Below are positions 34,169 to 42,063 of a stretch of 64,000 nt of DNA, piece by piece. How positions within the stretch are numbered: the stretch's first letter is position 1; every line of letters begins with the position of its first letter. This DNA comes from Haloarcula marina (GTDB lineage Archaea > Halobacteriota > Halobacteria > Halobacteriales > Haloarculaceae). Made by a program: the position numbers and the translations under genes. The notes below the pieces were generated by a model. That model was not told where the DNA came from. It saw only the letters and a list, made by a program, of their open reading frames with translations, and ran no database searches. Where the stretch lies: NCBI RefSeq assembly GCF_024218775.1, contig NZ_CP100404.1, positions 1,550,001 through 1,614,000 of the forward strand. The letters run 5' to 3'.

Positions 34169-34405
34169 TTACTGCTTGGTCACTCGCGCGTCGGATACCT
34201 GGTGAATGTCCTCGTTGATGCCACTCCCGTCGCAGTCTTCGTTCGGGCAGCGATAGTGCCACCCGTCCTCCGTGGCCGCTCGCTCGGTGAATCGCCCGCC
34301 GCACTCGTCGCAGTAGAGTTGCCCGGCCGAGCACGTATCGAGATGGAGTTCGAGTTCGAGTTCTGTGCCAAAGGTCCGCTTGCAGTTGCGGCAAGTGTGG
34401 GGCAT
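34169..34405 (-). CDS. small zinc finger protein
   Basis: A 78-residue protein with two metal-binding units. The first is C2HC (Cys5, Cys8, His21, Cys25: CRNCKRTF then HLDTC). The second is a four-Cys knuckle pair (CDECGG and CPNEDC). Haloarchaea have many such short zinc finger proteins, some with roles in motility or biofilm; the function here is unknown. A TATA-like AGCTATAAGG lies about 30 bases upstream. The remaining gap to 34586 holds no supported gene. Confidence 0.82.
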   Translation of the reverse strand: MPHTCRNCKRTFGTELELELHLDTCSAGQLYCDECGGRFTERAATEDGWHYRCPNEDCDGSGINEDIHQVSDARVTKQ

Positions 34406-34586
34406 ACCAGAATGTTACTATTGATTCCTTATAGCTACACCGGAACGTTCACGTCGCCGGGTCGGTCTCCCGGAATACCTGCTCTTTCTTGCGGTTTCTG
34501 CGCATCTGTTCACTACTCTCCACTCCACTCGGCTGAAAGATGGACGTTCGGGCAGGCGTTTCAGACGACCTTACTGTCCGGAACGT

Positions 34587-35573
34587 TCAGCGAACGGTAA
34601 CGTCGACGCGAGTCCCGCCCGACTCGCTGTCGCCGAGTTCGATGTCCCATCCGAGCGCCGTCGCCGTCCATTCGGCGACGAACAGGCCGTAGCCCTCCCC
34701 CTCGCGAGTAGTGCCGTAGCCCTGCTCGAAGACGGCTTCCCAATCTTCTTCCGGGATGCCCGGTCCGTCGTCGGCGACGGCGAATCCGCCGTCCGTGTCG
34801 GTGACGGTCACCGTCTCCCCGCCGTGGGCCACCGCGTTCTCCAACAGGCGAGTCAGAATGGTTCGGAGGGCCTCGGGGTCCGTCGCTATCGTCTGTTCGG
34901 CTTCCACGGCGAGCGTCGAATCGGTCGTCGCGACTTTCGCCCAGACCTCCCGCACCACGTCGTCGAGCGCTACTGGTTCGCTCTCGTCGACCGGCCCCAT
35001 CACCTGGACGACCGTCGAGAGTTCGCCGAGCAGGGAGTCGACGCGCCTGACGGAGCGCGTCATCGCGTCTGCGTGCGTCTCGTCGATATCGACGAGTTCG
35101 AGTCGACCGGAGACGACGTTCAGCGGGTTCTTCGCGTCGTGAGCCAGCGAGCGAATCACGGCCTCCCACCGACCGGTCATCGCTGCCCCGTCCACCCACG
35201 GGAGCCGAACCGAGGTGCGGAGTTTGGCCGCGAGTTCGGGCGCGCTGTCTTGGTCTCGCCACGCGACGTACTCGCTGAGCCCCGCCGCGAGCATCGCTTC
35301 GATACGGTCGCCGTCGTTCCCCTCGCCGACCGCCAGCACGGGGAGGGCCGCGTCGGCCGCGCGGACGCGCTGGAACGCGTCGAGGGCGTCGGTGTCCGGC
35401 GGGTCGTCCGCGACGAGGAACGCGTCGAACGCGTCTCCCGTGACCGACGCGGGGTCCGCGACGGCCGTCACGTCGACGCCGTCGTGCTCGGCGAGCGCGG
35501 GATGTATGTCACTGACGGACGCGCTGTCGAGGCCGTACGAGGCGACCCGCACTGTCTGCTCACCGGGACTCAT
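34587..35573 (-). CDS. histidine kinase with degenerate receiver domain
   Basis: A roughly 328-residue soluble kinase. The N-terminal receiver-like fold (about 8-120) lacks the acidic pair near strand 1 (VRVASYGLD) and the conserved Lys after strand 5 (EYVAWRD). It is probably a pseudo-receiver, although Asp residues remain in LVADDPPD. HisKA follows with His in SLAHDAKNPLN (about residue 145), then HATPase (LLENAVAHGG, VADDGPGI, GEGYGLFVAEW). ATG at 35573 is preferred over a GTG three codons upstream. Confidence 0.87.
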   Translation of the reverse strand: MSPGEQTVRVASYGLDSASVSDIHPALAEHDGVDVTAVADPASVTGDAFDAFLVADDPPDTDALDAFQRVRAADAALPVLAVGEGNDGDRIEAMLAAGLSEYVAWRDQDSAPELAAKLRTSVRLPWVDGAAMTGRWEAVIRSLAHDAKNPLNVVSGRLELVDIDETHADAMTRSVRRVDSLLGELSTVVQVMGPVDESEPVALDDVVREVWAKVATTDSTLAVEAEQTIATDPEALRTILTRLLENAVAHGGETVTVTDTDGGFAVADDGPGIPEEDWEAVFEQGYGTTREGEGYGLFVAEWTATALGWDIELGDSESGGTRVDVTVR

Positions 35574-35612
35574 TCGCTTCACGTACGAAAAGCGGGAATA
35601 AGAAAGCGAGGG

Positions 35613-36485
35613 TTACAGCAGGTCTTCGATGTGGTCGGCGACTTCCTCGGGCGTGTCGCCCACTGGGACGCCGTTGTCTTCGAGGGCCGAAATCTTCGAT
35701 TCGGCGGTGCCGGTCCCGCTACCGGAGACGATAGCGCCCGCGTGGCCCATGCGCTTGCCCGGCGGGGCCGTACGACCGGCGATGAAGCCAGCGACGGGCG
35801 TGTCCATGTGCTCGCCGATGTAGCGCGCCGCTTCTTCTTCGTCCTCGCCGCCGATTTCGCCGCACATGGCGACGGCGTGGGTGTCGGGGTCGTTCTCGAA
35901 CAGTTCCAGCGCGTCGATGAAGTCCGTACCGATGATGGGGTCGCCGCCGATGCCGATGGCGGTGGACTGACCGAGTCCGCGCTCGGTGAGATTGTCGACG
36001 ACCTGATAGGTCAGGGTCCCCGAGCGGGAGACCAGGCCGACGTTGCCCGACGAGAAGATGTTGCCCGGCAGGATGCCGAGTTTGGCGACGCCGGGAGTGA
36101 TGAGGCCGGGGCAGTTCGGCCCGACGAGGTACGTATCGGTCTCCTGCAGTTTGCGGTAGACGCGGGCCATGTCCTGCGTCGGGACGCCTTCGGTGATGGC
36201 GACGACGAGGTCCAGGCCCTTCGCGTCCAGCGACTCGAAACAGGCGTCGGCGGCGAACGCGGGCGGGACGAACACGACGGAGGCGTTGGCGTCCTCCTCG
36301 CGGGCGGCCTGCTGGACGGTGTCGTAGACGGGAACACCGGCGACTTCCTGACCGCCGCGGCCGGGCACCGCGCCAGCGACCACGTTGGTCCCGTACTCGA
36401 GCATCTGCTCGGTGTGGAACTTCCCTTCTCCGCCGGTGATACCCTGCACGACGACGCGCGTGTCTTCGTCGACTAGAACACTCAT
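35613..36485 (-). CDS. sucD: succinyl-CoA ligase (ADP/GDP-forming) alpha subunit
   Basis: SucCD interconverts succinyl-CoA and succinate with substrate-level phosphorylation in the TCA cycle. The 290-residue alpha subunit has the CoA-binding Rossmann N-terminus ([18 protein letters not shown]), PGLITPG and the phosphorylated His in [11 protein letters not shown]. Its start ATG overlaps the sucC stop by 4 bases. The full-length domain set is intact and codon use is like other core genes here. Confidence 0.96.
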   Translation of the reverse strand: MSVLVDEDTRVVVQGITGGEGKFHTEQMLEYGTNVVAGAVPGRGGQEVAGVPVYDTVQQAAREEDANASVVFVPPAFAADACFESLDAKGLDLVVAITEGVPTQDMARVYRKLQETDTYLVGPNCPGLITPGVAKLGILPGNIFSSGNVGLVSRSGTLTYQVVDNLTERGLGQSTAIGIGGDPIIGTDFIDALELFENDPDTHAVAMCGEIGGEDEEEAARYIGEHMDTPVAGFIAGRTAPPGKRMGHAGAIVSGSGTGTAESKISALEDNGVPVGDTPEEVADHIEDLL

Positions 36486-37630
36486 GCTTCCACCTCCTGT
36501 GCGAACTCGACGGCACGTTGGACAGCGTCCTCCAGCGTGTACTCGACCGTGACGAGTTCTTCGTTCAGAATCTCCATGCCCTCCTCGGCGTTGGTCCCGG
36601 CCAGTCGGACGACGACTGGCTTGGGAATCTCGTCGAACTGTTCGAGGGCCTGATTGATACCCTGTGCCACCTCGTCGCCGCGCGTGATGCCGCCGAAGAT
36701 GTTGAACACGACGGAGTCGACGTTGTCGTCGGAGAACACCATGTCCAGCGCGTTCGCGATGCGGTCGGCTTTCGCGCCGCCGCCCACGTCGAGGAAGTTA
36801 GCGGGCGTGCCGCCGTAGTAGTCCACGAGGTCCAGCGTCGTCATCACGAGGCCCGCGCCGTTGCCGATGATGCCGACGTTACCCGAGAGGCGGACGTAGT
36901 CGAAGCCGTACTCGTCGGCCTTCTGTTCGAGTTCGTCGCCCTCCGCGGCCTCCTCGCCCATCTCGGCGAGTTCTGGCTGGCGGAACAGGGCGTCGTCGTC
37001 GATGTTCATCACGGCGTCGGCGGCGACGACCTCGTCGTCGCTCGTGATCATCAGCGGGTTGACCTCGACGTCGCTGCCGTCCCGGTCGTCCCAGAGCTGG
37101 TAGAGCGTCGTCAGCACCGAGGCCACGTCGTTGGCGACGTCGCGGTCGACGCCCGCCTCGTAGACGACCTTCCGGGCCTGGAAGGGGTGCATCCCGAAGG
37201 CGGGGTCGATGTGTTCGCGCGCGATGGCGTCGGGGTCTTCCTCGGCGACTTCCTCGATGTTGACGCCGCCTTTCGTCGAGACCATCGCGACGGGTTTGCC
37301 CTCGCCGCGGTCCATCGTCACGCCGACGTACAGTTCGTTTACGAAGTCGACGGCCTCCTCGACGAGCACCTTCGAGACGTGGTAGCCCTTGAGGTCCATC
37401 CCGAGGATGGCGTCCGCGGCCTCGCGAGCCTCGTCCTTGCTCTCGACGAGTTTGATACCGCCGGCTTTTCCGCGACCACCGACGTGGACCTGTGCCTTGA
37501 TAGCGACCGGGTACCCGATTTCTTCGGCCGCGTCGACGGCCTCGTCGACTGTTTCGGCCAGTTGCGACGCGGGTGTGGGGACTCCCGCCTCGGCGAAGAC
37601 TTGTTTCGCCTGGTATTCATGCAATCGCAT
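36482..37630 (-). CDS. sucC: succinyl-CoA ligase beta subunit
   Basis: The 382-residue beta subunit has the ATP-grasp nucleotide-binding domain ([39 protein letters not shown]) and the C-terminal CoA ligase domain ([34 protein letters not shown]). It forms the heterodimer or heterotetramer with SucD, encoded with a 4-base overlap. A clean TATA box is found just upstream. Confidence 0.96.
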   Translation of the reverse strand: MRLHEYQAKQVFAEAGVPTPASQLAETVDEAVDAAEEIGYPVAIKAQVHVGGRGKAGGIKLVESKDEAREAADAILGMDLKGYHVSKVLVEEAVDFVNELYVGVTMDRGEGKPVAMVSTKGGVNIEEVAEEDPDAIAREHIDPAFGMHPFQARKVVYEAGVDRDVANDVASVLTTLYQLWDDRDGSDVEVNPLMITSDDEVVAADAVMNIDDDALFRQPELAEMGEEAAEGDELEQKADEYGFDYVRLSGNVGIIGNGAGLVMTTLDLVDYYGGTPANFLDVGGGAKADRIANALDMVFSDDNVDSVVFNIFGGITRGDEVAQGINQALEQFDEIPKPVVVRLAGTNAEEGMEILNEELVTVEYTLEDAVQRAVEFAQEVEA

Positions 37631-37657
37631 GTCATACGGACAGGCGAGCGGTGGCGG

Positions 37658-37663
37658 TTTAAA
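37658..37663 (-). promoter_or_regulatory. TATA box of sucCD
   Basis: TTTAAA about 28-33 bases upstream of the sucC ATG, preceded on the minus strand by a CGAAAG stretch that fits a BRE. Spacing implies a near-leaderless transcript. A perfect 12-base palindrome ATTTCGCGAAAT lies farther upstream at 37748-37759. Confidence 0.65.
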
Positions 37664-37772
37664 TCCGTCTTTCGCGGACGCACTAGCTGCCTGTCACTTC
37701 TCGGCATTGTTGTGGCTTCGGAAATTCCACCCGGAGAAAGTGACCGAATTTCGCGAAATATGCGGATAGGTG

Positions 37773-38063
37773 CTATACCGAGTCGGTATGTGGCCCGTCG
37801 TGGCCGTCCCACCGAGCATGCAATCGGAGAATCCCGGCCCCGCCGAGCAAGAGGAGTTGATGGAGCGTCGTGCCGAGGGCGACTGCCCCCGCGACGCTCG
37901 CGACGACGAGCCACGCCGGAGCGCCCTGATACAGCAGGACGGAGAGAACGATGACGCCTGCCATCGCGCCGTTGCGGAGGGCACAGTACAGTTCCGAGCG
38001 GAGGAGCGCGCCAACGCTCGTCGCCGCGATGTCGTCGTCGTTCACGAGTCGGTCGTAGCACAT
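37773..38063 (-). CDS. small membrane protein, unknown
   Basis: A 96-residue protein with two hydrophobic helices (about 34-46 and 50-77) after a short polar N-terminus (MCYDRLVNDDDIA), ending in a His/Asp-rich tail (HARWDGHDGPHTD). The hydrophobic helices and acidic tail make this strand more likely than the Arg/Glu-rich frame on the opposite strand. No family recognised. Confidence 0.6.
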   Translation of the reverse strand: MCYDRLVNDDDIAATSVGALLRSELYCALRNGAMAGVIVLSVLLYQGAPAWLVVASVAGAVALGTTLHQLLLLGGAGILRLHARWDGHDGPHTDSV

Positions 38064-38110
38064 AGCACCCTGTGAGGACTCGGCACAGTTAAATCGGCCG
38101 CCGGGCCGTC

Positions 38111-38305
38111 TCAGAGGAGGCTACTCGCGGGGAGCAAGTCCAACTCACAGGGCTGGCACGTCTCCATCCCGAACCGGTCGAAGCACTGTCTGTCTTCCCC
38201 GCACAGTTCGCACACGCCCGGACTCCCGTACGTGGAGTCAGACCGCTCACTCGACCCGTACAGTCCACTGGTTCTGCGAGACTGTTTGTTCAGCGATGAC
38301 AGCAT
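38111..38305 (-). CDS. short CxxC protein
   Basis: A 64-residue protein with a polar, basic N-terminus and a C-terminal four-Cys zinc ribbon (CELCGEDRQC and CQPCELDLL). The T-rich element GTTTTATG (minus strand) about 30-40 bases upstream supports expression. The 230-base gap to the Sir2 gene is AT-rich and holds an inverted repeat ATAAAA-CTA-TTTTAT at 38336-38350 but no other gene. Confidence 0.6.
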   Translation of the reverse strand: MLSSLNKQSRRTSGLYGSSERSDSTYGSPGVCELCGEDRQCFDRFGMETCQPCELDLLPASSLL

Positions 38306-38535
38306 TTAGTAGCTGATATTTTCATTCAGGCGGGCATAAAACTATTTTATCACGATTATTGCTCGTGGAACTGCCGTATTCCCCAATTAATGGCTGGGTG
38401 GCCGCACGCTAGTCACCAACTGGTTAACCGCTGGCATCTGGCGGTGTCGAAGTGCCTCGGCAATGCGTCTGCGCGGACCGGTGACGGCTGACCGGTAGCG
38501 ATTCCACGGTTCGCCGAGTAAGGGGACAACAACGC

Positions 38536-39294
38536 ATGCACGATATCGACACGGACACCCTCGACACCGTCGCCGACGCCCTCCGGCGGGCCGACACCGC
38601 CGTCGCGCTGACCGGTGCGGGCGTCTCGACGGCGTCGGGCATTCCCTCGTTCCGCGGCGAAGACGGTATCTGGGACCGCTTCGACCCGACGGATTTCCAC
38701 CGTCGACGGTTCGACGCCGACCCCGCTGGCTTCTGGGCCGACCGGCGTACGCTCCGGGAGGAGATGTACGGCGACGTGAAACCCGGCCCGAACGCCGCAC
38801 ACGACGCGTTGGCGGCGCTGGAAGCCGAGGGGCACGTCGACGCCGTCGTGACGCAGAACGTCGACGGCCTCCACGCCGACGCCGGAAGCCAACGCGTGGT
38901 CGAACTCCACGGCACGCACCGCCGCGTGCGGTGTGACGACTGCGGTGACCGCCGTCCGGCCGACCCGGTGTTCGCCGCGGCGGCCGACGGTGACCTCCCG
39001 CCACGGTGTGACTGCGGCGGCGTGTACCGGCCCGACGTGGTGCTGTTCGGGGAATCACTGCCGGACGACGCGCTGACGGACGCGCAGGGACTGGCCCGCG
39101 AAAGCGACGTGTTCCTCGCCGTTGGGTCGTCCCTGTCGGTCAGACCCGCCTCGTTACTGCCAAAGATAGCCGTCGACTCGGGGGGTCGATTCGTCGTCGT
39201 GAACTTCGACGAGACGACGCGGGACGGGGCGGCGACAGACGTGATTCGGGAGGACGTTACGGACGTGCTACCCGCGCTCGAAGAGCGGGTCTAG
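38536..39294 (+). CDS. Sir2-type NAD-dependent protein deacylase
   Basis: Sirtuins remove acyl groups from lysine using NAD+. The 252-residue protein has GAGVSTASGIPSFRG (about 27-41), TQNVDGLH (106-113), catalytic His125 in ELHGTHRR, and a zinc site of Cys133, Cys136, Cys158 and Cys160. The late NAD motif GSSLSVRPA is present. Length is typical for short archaeal sirtuins. It ends overlapping the convergent DUF5793-like gene by 4 bases. Confidence 0.95.
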   Translation: MHDIDTDTLDTVADALRRADTAVALTGAGVSTASGIPSFRGEDGIWDRFDPTDFHRRRFDADPAGFWADRRTLREEMYGDVKPGPNAAHDALAALEAEGHVDAVVTQNVDGLHADAGSQRVVELHGTHRRVRCDDCGDRRPADPVFAAAADGDLPPRCDCGGVYRPDVVLFGESLPDDALTDAQGLARESDVFLAVGSSLSVRPASLLPKIAVDSGGRFVVVNFDETTRDGAATDVIREDVTDVLPALEERV

Positions 39295-39716
39295 AGTTCG
39301 ACGCCGCCGGGAATGAGGCTTCGCTGGCGGAGGAGGCTGCCGTCGTGGTCGTAGACGAGCAGCGTCCCCTTTTCGTACGCCACGGACTCGCCGTCGCTGT
39401 CGGTCAGGACCACGCGGTACTCCCCGTCGTCGTGGCTCTCGGCGGCGGCGACGAACCCGTCGATTTCGCCGGGGTCGGCCATGACTTCGAGGACGAACTC
39501 GCCGGTCATGCGGTTCGTCAGCGACAGGACGCCGCCGTCGGTGTCGGCCTGCCGTCGGAACGTTACGTCGACTTCGCCGCCGTCGAGTGTCTCGCCGGTC
39601 GCGGTCGTGAGGCGCTCTCGGAGTACACCCGACGGGCCGTCGTAGTCGATACTGAGCGTAGGTGTCCCGTCGTCGGGGTCTTCTCGGATGTCGAGCGTGA
39701 AGTAGTCGCGCCTCAT
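39291..39716 (-). CDS. DUF5793-like haloarchaeal protein
   Basis: A 141-residue soluble acidic protein starting MRRDYFTLDIRED, beta-rich through VDVTFRRQ, NRMTGEFVLEVMAD and YRVVLTDSDGES. I recall this family in haloarchaea as DUF5793, with no known role. It is divergent from the membrane protein gene at 39838, with 121 bases between them. Nothing in its sequence suggests a catalytic site. Confidence 0.78.
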   Translation of the reverse strand: MRRDYFTLDIREDPDDGTPTLSIDYDGPSGVLRERLTTATGETLDGGEVDVTFRRQADTDGGVLSLTNRMTGEFVLEVMADPGEIDGFVAAAESHDDGEYRVVLTDSDGESVAYEKGTLLVYDHDGSLLRQRSLIPGGVEL

Positions 39717-39837
39717 TCGGGTGATTGACGCTTGGGTCGCCGTCGCAATGAACGTAACGGCGGCGGCACCGACACAACCGTTTTGCGTCGGCGCTTTCGG
39801 TAGCTTTTACCCCGTCGCTGTCGCCGGTGCTGACAGG

Positions 39838-40341
39838 ATGACGTGGGTGAAGTCAGAGTACGCCGGAGAACTGGCCGTCCTCTCGACGTGGTTGGTAGCG
39901 CTGGCCCCGTGGTCGGCGTCTGTCTTCGAGGTGTCGAACCTGACGGTCGTCGCGCTTCGCTTCCTCCCCTTCAGGTTCCAGTTCATCTTCGGCGCGACCC
40001 TCGACAACGAGCGCCCGTTCCTCTGGGCGTGGGAAGTCGCCCGGTTCCAACAGTCGGCGGAACTCACGCTGGCGGGCTACGCCGGGTTCGCCGCCTTCCT
40101 CCTCTTTGCGGTCCCGTTCGCGCTGAGCCTGTTCTACTACTTCGAAGAGGAGCGACTGACCGACGCGCTGCCCGTCGACCCCGTGGCGCTGTTCGGGTGG
40201 TTACTCGCCGGTGTCGCCGCCCTCACCCTCGCCGCGACGGCGCTGTTCGTCCGGTACTTCCCGGGCCTGACCGTCCCCGTCGGGGCGGCCGTCGCCGCCG
40301 TCCTCGCGTACGTCCTGCTCACCAGCGAGCAGGCGGACTGA
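39838..40341 (+). CDS. membrane protein of unknown function
   Basis: A 167-residue protein with four membrane segments (about 10-28, 36-52, 75-98, 118-162 in two helices) and a charged loop YYFEEERLTDALP. A TATA-like CTTTTAC at 39804-39810 lies about 28 bases before the ATG, indicating a leaderless mRNA and deciding this start over in-frame codons upstream. No family assignment beyond conserved haloarchaeal membrane protein. Confidence 0.75.
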   Translation: MTWVKSEYAGELAVLSTWLVALAPWSASVFEVSNLTVVALRFLPFRFQFIFGATLDNERPFLWAWEVARFQQSAELTLAGYAGFAAFLLFAVPFALSLFYYFEEERLTDALPVDPVALFGWLLAGVAALTLAATALFVRYFPGLTVPVGAAVAAVLAYVLLTSEQAD

Positions 40342-40439
40342 ATCTGCGGACGGAGTGGTACGAACCGGGCGCGCGAATTTAAGTAGGTGGCCACATAATG
40401 GCTGATAACTGCTGTCCGACCCATCTTCACTGGCTACCG

Positions 40440-42062
40440 ATGGCTAACCCCGAGACACCTGCCCCCGGCGACGTCGTCCGCGACCCACTCGGTCACGTGC
40501 AGTCGTGGCTCTCGCGCACCGCGAGTCTCCTCTCCGGGTCGGTCGTCCCGGAGTCGAACTACGACCCGAGCAGGCACGACTCGCTGGTGACTTTCGACGG
40601 CCTCGCTGGCTACGAGGAAATCGAGCGCTACTGGCTCAACGCCCCGTTCTCGTTCGTCTCCATCGAACACGACACGCAGAACGACGAGCACCTGTACCAC
40701 GTGGTCGAACCCTCGCTCACGGACATCGAATCCGAACTCTTAGACCGCCTGTACGACGACGTTCGCGGCCCGCTCATCTACCGCCGCGACGTGGAGACAG
40801 ACCCCGAGACGGCGCTCCGAGAGGAGTTGCGCGACCGTCTGGAGGAGTACGGCGTCGTCGTCGAACCCGAGACGTTCTACCGGTTGTTCTACTACCTCTA
40901 CCGCTCGTTTCAGGGGTACGGCTACATCGACCCGCTGATGCACGACCCCCACATCGAGGACATCTCCTGTGACGGGTCGAACCTCCCGATATTCATCTAC
41001 CACGACGACTACACCGATATCGAGTCGAACATCGTCTACGGCGAGGAGGAACTCGACGACTTCGTCATCCAGTTGGCGCAGCGCTCGGGCCAACACGTCT
41101 CCATCTCCGACCCCGTCGTCTCGACGACGCTCCCGGACGGGTCGCGTATCGAACTCGCGCTCGGCGAGGAAGTCACTCCGCGTGGCTCCGCGTTCACCAT
41201 CCGGAAGTACGCCGACGAACCGTTCACGCCCATCGACCTGCTGGAGTACGGCACCTTCTCGCTGGAGATGCTCGCGTACCTCTGGTTGGCTATCGAGTCC
41301 AACAAGTCGCTCATCTTCGCTGGCGGGACGGCGGCGGGCAAGACCACGTCGATGAACGCGCTGGCGATGTTCGTCCCGCCGCGTTCGAAGGTGCTGACCA
41401 TCGAGGACACCCGCGAACTGTCGCTGTACCACGACAACTGGCTCTCCTCGGTCACCCGCGAGCGACTCGACGACTCCGACATCACGATGTACGACCTGCT
41501 CCGGTCCGCCCTCCGTCATCGACCCGAGTACATCGTGGTTGGCGAGGTCCGCGGCGAGGAGGCCATCACGCTGTTTCAGGCGATGAACACCGGCCACACG
41601 ACGTTCTCGACGATGCACGCCGACTCGGTGCAGACGGTCATCAACCGACTGGAGAACGAACCTATCAACGTCCCCCGGCCGATGGTGCAGAGTCTCGACA
41701 TCCTCTGCGTGCAGGTGCTGACCCGGTCGGGCGACGAACGCGTCCGCCGTGCGAAGACGCTCGCGGAAATCGAGGGCATCGACCAGCGGACCGGCGAACT
41801 CGACTACTCGACGAGTTTCTCGTGGCGGGCGACCGAGGACCGATTCGCCGAGAACAACAGCGAACTGCTCGACGAGATTCGCGAGGAACGAGGGTGGAGC
41901 CAGTCGACCCTCCTCACCGAACTGAAAGACCGACAGCGGTTTCTGGAGTACCTCCGACAGCAGGAGGTCGGAGACTACCGTCGCTTCACCGCGATGGTCA
42001 ACAAGTACTACGCCGACAAAGACGAAGTCATGGACCGCATCGGGTCCAGCGTGACGGTCTGA
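40440..42062 (+). CDS. type II/IV secretion (archaeal pilus) assembly ATPase, PilB/TadA-like
   Basis: Secretion ATPases of this group power assembly of type IV-like pili. The roughly 540-residue protein has an N-terminal all-alpha region (1-170). The RecA-like core carries Walker A GGTAAGKTTS near 295, the Asp box with LTIEDTREL, Walker B VGEVRGEEA and the His box FSTMHADS. TTTAAG at 40378-40383 is the TATA box, which places transcription start near 40405 and favours ATG 40440. An ATG at 40398 would add 14 residues. One base separates it from the PilC partner. No pilin gene is next to it. Confidence 0.92.
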   Translation: MANPETPAPGDVVRDPLGHVQSWLSRTASLLSGSVVPESNYDPSRHDSLVTFDGLAGYEEIERYWLNAPFSFVSIEHDTQNDEHLYHVVEPSLTDIESELLDRLYDDVRGPLIYRRDVETDPETALREELRDRLEEYGVVVEPETFYRLFYYLYRSFQGYGYIDPLMHDPHIEDISCDGSNLPIFIYHDDYTDIESNIVYGEEELDDFVIQLAQRSGQHVSISDPVVSTTLPDGSRIELALGEEVTPRGSAFTIRKYADEPFTPIDLLEYGTFSLEMLAYLWLAIESNKSLIFAGGTAAGKTTSMNALAMFVPPRSKVLTIEDTRELSLYHDNWLSSVTRERLDDSDITMYDLLRSALRHRPEYIVVGEVRGEEAITLFQAMNTGHTTFSTMHADSVQTVINRLENEPINVPRPMVQSLDILCVQVLTRSGDERVRRAKTLAEIEGIDQRTGELDYSTSFSWRATEDRFAENNSELLDEIREERGWSQSTLLTELKDRQRFLEYLRQQEVGDYRRFTAMVNKYYADKDEVMDRIGSSVTV

Positions 42063-42063
42063 C

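Noticed and set aside
34202-34600. 132-codon plus-strand frame with some hydrophobic stretches
   Set aside because: It overlaps the zinc finger gene, whose Cys/His spacing is clear; the remainder is intergenic with irregular composition.
37770-38075. 101-codon plus-strand frame
   Set aside because: Arg/Glu-rich without structure; the minus frame over the same bases gives two clean membrane helices.
40398-40440. upstream ATG as start of the pilus ATPase
   Set aside because: It lies only 15 bases after the TATA box, ahead of the expected transcription start; the next ATG at 40440 fits better, although the longer form cannot be excluded.
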